Source of the DNA: an uncultured Bacilli bacterium
Lineage (GTDB): Bacteria > Bacillota_I > Bacilli_A > RFN20 > CAG-449
Direction: 5' to 3'
Assembly: GCA_944332225.1 (NCBI GenBank)
Contig: CALVJO010000001.1
Coordinates: 1 to 46,565 of the forward strand
Length of the DNA: 46,565 bases
Part shown: positions 42,148-46,565 of the stretch, in pieces
Numbering within the stretch: position 1 is the stretch's first letter
Layout of the letters: each line of letters opens with the position of its first letter
Program-made: the position numbers and the translations under genes
Notes under the pieces: model-generated
The model's input: only the letters and a program-made list of their open reading frames with translations
The model's database searches: none
Told to the model about the DNA's origin: nothing

Positions 42148-43035
42148 TTAATCCGCGCGTTTCTTTCCAAAGAAGAATAATGCGATTGTTCCAGGACCAG
42201 TATGCGCGCCGATGGTCGTACCGATTGAATATATTTCAACCTTTCCTTTCATCTTAGGAAATTCACTTTCGATAGTTGAAGCAATCTTTTTAGCTTGCTC
42301 TAAACAATCAGAATGACACATATAAACCTTATCATTATAGTCATAGCCATTATCCGCGAGCTCTTCCATCTTTTGGATCATATTTAACGCGGCATTCTTG
42401 CCACCTACGCATTTCTTTCTAGCTATTAAATGACCATCATAAGAAACATTTAATAATGGAGCTATCTTTAGCATACTTCCAAAGAATCCTGCAACTTTAG
42501 ATACTCTTCCACCTCTAACTAAATAAGTTAAATCTGTGGTGAAGAACCAGTGATTCACTCTAAGCTTGTTATCCTCACACCATGTTGCTAAATCTTCAAT
42601 TGACATTCCTTGATCTCTTAATTCAGCCATTTTATCCATGAGTAATCCATATCCAGAAGAGGCTGCTAGAGAATCTAATACAATAATTTTACGATCAGGA
42701 TATTGTTGTTCTAATTCTTCTTTAGCTAATCTTGCTGAATTAAAGCTTCCTGAGATACCTGAAGAAAGAGAAATATGTAAGATATCCTTTCCTTGATCTA
42801 AAAAGGTTTTAAAATAGGCTAAATATTCACCCATGCTAACTTGAGAAGTTCTAGTCATTTTTCCTTCTCTCATAGCTTGATAGAAATCTTTAAATGACAT
42901 TGATTTTCCTAAATCATCTAAATAATCTTTGCCATCTAATTCATAATGGTAGCAAATGTATTTAACATTTATTTTGTCAAAGTGTTCTTGAGTTAAGTCG
43001 GCTGTAGAACAGCATGATAAGATATAGTTTTCCAT
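42148..43035 (-). CDS. DegV-family fatty-acid-binding protein
   Basis: The product is 295 residues. DegV (FakB-type) proteins hold a fatty acid for phosphorylation by the FakA kinase. Family signatures are the TSQVSMGEYLAYF region, HISLSSGISGSFNSA (ligand-carboxylate loop), VLDSLAASSGYG and the closing IGAHTGPGTIALFF. The length is normal. No fakA is in the window. An AGGAGG ribosome site lies before the start, and a terminator follows. It is separated from the island operon by about 120 bp. Confidence 0.92.
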   Translation of the reverse strand: MENYILSCCSTADLTQEHFDKINVKYICYHYELDGKDYLDDLGKSMSFKDFYQAMREGKMTRTSQVSMGEYLAYFKTFLDQGKDILHISLSSGISGSFNSARLAKEELEQQYPDRKIIVLDSLAASSGYGLLMDKMAELRDQGMSIEDLATWCEDNKLRVNHWFFTTDLTYLVRGGRVSKVAGFFGSMLKIAPLLNVSYDGHLIARKKCVGGKNAALNMIQKMEELADNGYDYNDKVYMCHSDCLEQAKKIASTIESEFPKMKGKVEIYSIGTTIGAHTGPGTIALFFFGKKRAD

Positions 43036-43164
43036 ACTTCCTCCTATATTTTCTAATGGTTATTATAAAGTTTTATTTTCAAAAATAAATTATTCTTGAA
43101 ATATTAATTTATAAAATTAATGACATTAATAAAATATTCACCTATTCTTTTATCGAGGTGAAAC

Positions 43165-43587
43165 ATGAAAACATTTTCTCAAAAGTTAATTTTCTCTACT
43201 ATCCTACTCTGGTTATTCTTCTTTATTCTTGACGCGGGAGTTGGTTTAATTCTCTTCTTTTTAGATGATTCTCCTAATTTTATAAATTATTTAGTCTTCA
43301 TCATCATAGGAGCTATCATTCTTGGCTTTATCATTTTCTTTGTTGTTCAGTTAATAATCATGAATAACTTTATTAAGAAAAAAGATTATGTAGAAGTTAA
43401 AGGATTAATTACTAATCGAGGCAAAAAATTTCCATTATTCTTCTCAGTTAATATGGAAGTAACCGTTAAAAATAAAACCTATCAAACCGGAAGTTATTTC
43501 TCTAATACTTCATATGGAAAATATTTAAATTGTCCGTTTATTTGCTATATCAAAGATGACTATATCGTTTTAGTCGAAAAATTATAA
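43165..43587 (+). CDS. Small two-helix membrane protein
   Basis: The product is 140 residues: two hydrophobic segments (about 10-32 and 43-67), then a soluble beta-rich part (VKGLITNRGKKFPLFFSVN, then ICYIKDDYIVLV). GAGGTGA precedes the ATG. The tail resembles small uncharacterised membrane proteins with a DUF3592-like layout, but that match is uncertain. The 3' end overlaps the convergent rsmA end by 28 bp. Confidence 0.65.
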   Translation: MKTFSQKLIFSTILLWLFFFILDAGVGLILFFLDDSPNFINYLVFIIIGAIILGFIIFFVVQLIIMNNFIKKKDYVEVKGLITNRGKKFPLFFSVNMEVTVKNKTYQTGSYFSNTSYGKYLNCPFICYIKDDYIVLVEKL

Positions 43588-44390
43588 TCTTTAATTTCTT
43601 TATATAATTTAACAAAATCTTCTTTAGATAAAGTCTCACATCTAGAAGAAGGATCTAAAGATACTTTTTCTAAGATCTTAAATGCTTTTTCTTTAGACTT
43701 TAAATAGGAAGATAAATTATTACTTAATGTTTTTCTCCGCATTAAGAATAAAGAATTAAGGAATCTATAAAAATCTTTCTTATCAAATTCTAAAGAATTA
43801 AGGATGGTTATTTTAATAACTGTCGAATCAACATTAGGCACAGGAAGAAAATTATTTCTTGAGACATTAATAACATTATCAAGCTTTCCTAATAAGGAGA
43901 TTAGGATATTTAATGGTCCATAATCTTTTCCTTTAGTCTGCTTAATTCGTAAATAAAATTCCTTTTGAACCATGATGACCACTTCTTTAATATCATTATC
44001 AGAAAGTAGAATCTTTTCTAAAATTGGAGAAGTTAAAGAATAAGGAAGATTAGAAACAACTGATATAGGAAAATCATAAGAAAAATCTTGTTTTAAAAAA
44101 TCTCCTTCAATCAAATGAAAAGATGGATAAAAAGAAAATTGCTTTTTAAGAAGAGGGATTAAAGTTTTATCTATTTCATAAGCGTATAGAACCTTATTTC
44201 TTTTTAAGATTTCTTCACTTAAAGAACCGATTCCCGGGCCGATTTCCACGACGTTATTTTGAGAAAGCTCATCAACGGTTTTTAAAACAACTTCTTCATT
44301 AATTAAGAAATTTTGAGACAGCTTTTTCTTCGCGTTTATGATGTTTTCACTCATGGCTTTAATGATGAATTCTTTGCTAGCTATGGCCAT
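43560..44390 (-). CDS. rsmA: 16S rRNA dimethyladenosine transferase
   Basis: The product is 276 residues. It dimethylates A1518 and A1519 of 16S rRNA during late small-subunit assembly. Visible are KKLSQNFLINEEVV, the SAM loop NVVEIGPGIGSLSEEIL, and the catalytic NLPY in VSNLPYSLTSPIL. Translation overlaps the rnmV end by about ten bases, the classic Bacilli order tatD-rnmV-rsmA. The N-terminal 15 residues before KKLSQNF align with the Bacillus type, so the first ATG is kept, though an ATG 12 codons later is possible. Confidence 0.95.
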   Translation of the reverse strand: MAIASKEFIIKAMSENIINAKKKLSQNFLINEEVVLKTVDELSQNNVVEIGPGIGSLSEEILKRNKVLYAYEIDKTLIPLLKKQFSFYPSFHLIEGDFLKQDFSYDFPISVVSNLPYSLTSPILEKILLSDNDIKEVVIMVQKEFYLRIKQTKGKDYGPLNILISLLGKLDNVINVSRNNFLPVPNVDSTVIKITILNSLEFDKKDFYRFLNSLFLMRRKTLSNNLSSYLKSKEKAFKILEKVSLDPSSRCETLSKEDFVKLYKEIKDYNFSTKTI

Positions 44391-44911
44391 AGTATCTTTA
44401 TTAAATCCTCCTTTTTAACATTTAACATATTTAATCTTTTAAATAATGTCTTCGCGTTAGGTCTACCGATTCTATAATAAGAAGAGACCTTATCTCTTAA
44501 TTCTTTTGAATTAGGTCCGGTTAATCCTAAAGAATAAAAATCTTGATACGATAAAGAATTATTTTCTTCATCTTTTGAAAAATAGACATAACTATTTAAC
44601 GCCTTTATAATTTCATCTTTTGAACATTCCGCGACACCTAATTTCTTACCTTTTATTGATTTTTCTTTGCTGACAAAAGCATGGTAACAATTGATTCTAG
44701 AAGCTATTTTCTTTCTTATTTGTTCACCTGGATAATCAGGGTCGGTTAAAACAATTATCTTGTGATCAGATGATAGTTTTTCTAATAAAGCAAATACCGA
44801 TTCATCTATAGAAGAACCATTTGTTATCACATAGATAAATTGATCATCATAGATTGATTGAATCTTATTTATATCAGATGTTCCTTCTAAAACTAATACA
44901 GGTTTGTTCAT
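44381..44911 (-). CDS. rnmV: Ribonuclease M5
   Basis: The product is 176 residues. A Toprim-domain nuclease that matures 5S rRNA with ribosomal protein L18. The Toprim acidic residues are seen in VLEGTSDINKI and VLTDPDYPGEQIRKKI (DxD). The C-terminal GLTGPNSKELRDKVSSYYRI region is typical. Start and stop overlap tatD (ATGA) and rsmA, so it is in a tight operon. Confidence 0.94.
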   Translation of the reverse strand: MNKPVLVLEGTSDINKIQSIYDDQFIYVITNGSSIDESVFALLEKLSSDHKIIVLTDPDYPGEQIRKKIASRINCYHAFVSKEKSIKGKKLGVAECSKDEIIKALNSYVYFSKDEENNSLSYQDFYSLGLTGPNSKELRDKVSSYYRIGRPNAKTLFKRLNMLNVKKEDLIKILWP

Positions 44912-45684
44912 ATTCTAAAAAACCTCTTACCATTTTCTTCGCTGATTTTATCTAATTCAGCTTCATCCATCTCTCTTAAAAAGGCAATTTCTCTTAAGAT
45001 ATAAATTAGATTCTTTGGTTCATTTCTCTTTCCTCTAAAAGGAACAGGTGATAGATACGGCGCGTCTGTTTCAAGTAACAATCTATCAAGAGGAATCTTC
45101 TTAGCTACTTCTTTAGAGACCCTGCTATTTATATAAGTAACTGGACCATCAAGACCTATATATCCACCTAGTTTTAATATCTCGTTCATGATTTCAACAG
45201 AATAAGAAAAACAATGAAAGACAAAGCCATTATTTATTTTATGTTCTTTTACTATTTTTAAAGAATCCTCCGCGGCATCTCTAGAATGAATGACGATAGG
45301 TAAATTTAACTCATTAGCTAATTCAATTTGTCTAATAAATATTTCCTTTTGTCTATTTTTAATATTTACATCTTTATCGTAATGATAATCTAAGCCGATT
45401 TCTCCGATGGCTTTTATTAAATTTTGATGTTTAAAATATAATTTTTTAAATTCGTTAATTGTTTCATCAATATTTGTTACGGTGTTAATTTCCGAAGGAT
45501 GGATTCCAATAGCTACAAACATGTTTTCATGTTTTGAGGCTAAATCAATCGCCTTTTTGCTTTCAGAAAGAGAGTCTGAAGGCAATAAAAAATAATTAAC
45601 ATTATTTTCTTTTGCCCTATTTATCACTTCTTCAATATCTAGTGAAAAATCATCGACATATATATGCGTGTGACTATCAAACAT
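44908..45684 (-). CDS. tatD: TatD-family metal-dependent DNase
   Basis: The product is 258 residues. A TIM-barrel hydrolase with the metal ligands DSHTHIY (His, His), GEIGLDYHYD (Glu), VIHSRDA (His), FHCFSYS (His) and LLETDAPYLSP (Asp). TatD enzymes degrade DNA, including 3'-5' trimming in repair. It starts two bases after the mnmE stop, and its own stop overlaps rnmV. Confidence 0.95.
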   Translation of the reverse strand: MFDSHTHIYVDDFSLDIEEVINRAKENNVNYFLLPSDSLSESKKAIDLASKHENMFVAIGIHPSEINTVTNIDETINEFKKLYFKHQNLIKAIGEIGLDYHYDKDVNIKNRQKEIFIRQIELANELNLPIVIHSRDAAEDSLKIVKEHKINNGFVFHCFSYSVEIMNEILKLGGYIGLDGPVTYINSRVSKEVAKKIPLDRLLLETDAPYLSPVPFRGKRNEPKNLIYILREIAFLREMDEAELDKISEENGKRFFRI

Positions 45685-45686
45685 AA

Positions 45687-46565
45687 TTACTTACCTACGC
45701 AGAAATGAGAGAAGATCTCTTTTTCTAAATCAACATTGACGCTTTCACCTAGTAAATCTTTCAAGCAATCATAAGCTTCTTTCAATGAGATAGAAACGAT
45801 ATCAAGAGAATATAGATAGCTATCTTCATTAGCCTTAGATAAAGAAGATAAAGCTTTATTTAATAAACCGATTTCTCTAGAAGAGAAAAGCGATGGCTCG
45901 ATAGATTTTAAATCTAAATCAAAAATCTTTAAGATTTCATTTTTCAATTTTTCAATATCATTATTTAACGCGGATATATATATTTTATCCTCATCTAATT
46001 CACTTACTAGATCGCTTTTATTAAATACTTCAATATATTTTTTATCTTTTAATTTATCTAATATTTCTTGTTCTTCTATAGAATTAGATTTAGACGCGTC
46101 ACGAATAAAAATAATTAAATCCGCCTCTTCTAAAGATTTTAAAGAAAGTTCTATTCCCATCTTTTCGATCTCATCTTTAGATTCTCTAATCCCCGCGGTG
46201 TCTATTAAATGTAATGGTAATCCATTTAGCGAGATAGAGCCTTCAACCACATCTCTTGTCGTTCCTGGAATCGAAGAGACTAAAGCTTTCTTTTGATTTA
46301 ATAAAGCGTTTAAAAGGGAAGATTTACCAACATTAGGCTCACCCACTAAACAAACCTTGATTCCATTCATCACTAAAGATGATTTGCTCGCATTTTTAGC
46401 TAATGATTTGATTTCTTTTGATATTTCTAGAGTTATTTCTCTAACTTTAGAAATGGTCACTTCTTCAATATCTAGATACTCTGGATAATCTATATTAACT
46501 TCTATATTAGCTAATAGTTTTCCTAATTTTTCTTTTAATGGGGTGATTAGTTTTGAAGTATCACC
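45687..46565 (-). CDS. mnmE: tRNA modification GTPase MnmE, 5' end beyond the window
   Basis: MnmE works with MnmG to install the cmnm5 group at U34 of several tRNAs. About 292 codons are visible, running to the window edge; the GTG near 46460 is internal, since upstream in-frame sequence (LGKLLANIEVNIDYPEYLDI) is the normal MnmE helical domain. G motifs are GEPNVGKSSLLNAL, the switch GTTRDV, DTAGIRES and NKSD. The end HFCVGK keeps the catalytic Cys motif C-x-G-K. The N-terminal folate-binding domain and the true start are outside the window. Confidence 0.96.
   Translation of the reverse strand, partial: GDTSKLITPLKEKLGKLLANIEVNIDYPEYLDIEEVTISKVREITLEISKEIKSLAKNASKSSLVMNGIKVCLVGEPNVGKSSLLNALLNQKKALVSSIPGTTRDVVEGSISLNGLPLHLIDTAGIRESKDEIEKMGIELSLKSLEEADLIIFIRDASKSNSIEEQEILDKLKDKKYIEVFNKSDLVSELDEDKIYISALNNDIEKLKNEILKIFDLDLKSIEPSLFSSREIGLLNKALSSLSKANEDSYLYSLDIVSISLKEAYDCLKDLLGESVNVDLEKEIFSHFCVGK

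Noticed and set aside
1-46565. Mycoplasma-type genetic code (TGA as Trp)
   Set aside because: Genes such as mfd end at TGA in the right place, and Trp positions in conserved motifs use TGG.

Overview
The window looks like chromosomal DNA of an AT-rich, low-GC Gram-positive (Firmicutes/Bacilli-type) bacterium that uses TGA as a stop. That rules out a Mycoplasma-type code. Supporting signs are strong AGGAGG ribosome sites, many lipoproteins with an L-x-S/G-C lipobox, a small (~80 nt) SRP RNA, the pth-mfd-rqcP and tatD-rnmV-rsmA clusters typical of Bacilli, a pyruvate phosphate dikinase, and secreted or cytoplasmic glycosidases. An uncultured gut-associated bacillus is a reasonable guess, not a demonstration.

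Layout: (1) 1-1800, two tandem-duplicated lipoproteins and a small membrane protein. (2) 1800-5260, SRP RNA with its own promoter, tadA, pepT with a TetR regulator, and a Gfo/Idh/MocA oxidoreductase. (3) 5290-8100, an M6-type metalloprotease lipoprotein, an mscL gene whose first codons are joined only by a -1 shift at a slippery A-tract, and a decayed intergenic stretch. (4) 8074-17830, a carbohydrate locus. A LytTR response regulator and a GHKL sensor kinase sit between two divergently transcribed operons: lipoprotein + domain-swapped membrane GH3 + membrane protein on one side, and lipoprotein + GH78 rhamnosidase on the other. Direct repeats at 21-22 bp spacing lie in front of one operon, and a weaker in-phase pair lies in front of the other, so the two-component system probably controls both. 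(5) 18020-22400, an arginine-decarboxylase-type enzyme and agmatinase (putrescine route), ispE and prs. (6) 22439-23880, an AlbA_2/Schlafen-like ATP-binding regulator with a 12-bp repeat present both in its coding region and in its leader. (7) 24070-28990, ppdK, a 16S pseudouridine synthase, a SHOCT-domain membrane protein and a PAP2 phosphatase. (8) 29160-33880, a cytoplasmic GH3 enzyme with a cre-like operator, then an alcohol dehydrogenase-flavodoxin-cyclophilin-like lipoprotein operon with a strong promoter bracketed by two matching palindromes. (9) 33951-38230, pth-mfd-rqcP. (10) 38252-42026, an accessory island: an XRE/HEPN-like protein, an unknown beta-rich protein, and a DEDDh exonuclease whose C-terminal BRCT-like domain is split by a frameshift in an A8 run. 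(11) 42096-46565, degV, a small membrane protein, and rsmA-rnmV-tatD-mnmE, with mnmE running off the end.

The main points for a second look are the LytTR-controlled glycosidase locus, the XRE-HEPN/exonuclease-BRCT island, two genes broken in phase at poly-A tracts, the leader/coding repeat of the AlbA_2 gene, and an apparent excess of CGCG words across the window that is nearly missing from the accessory island. No tRNA, 16S/23S/5S rRNA, CRISPR array, insertion sequence or phage gene was recognised.
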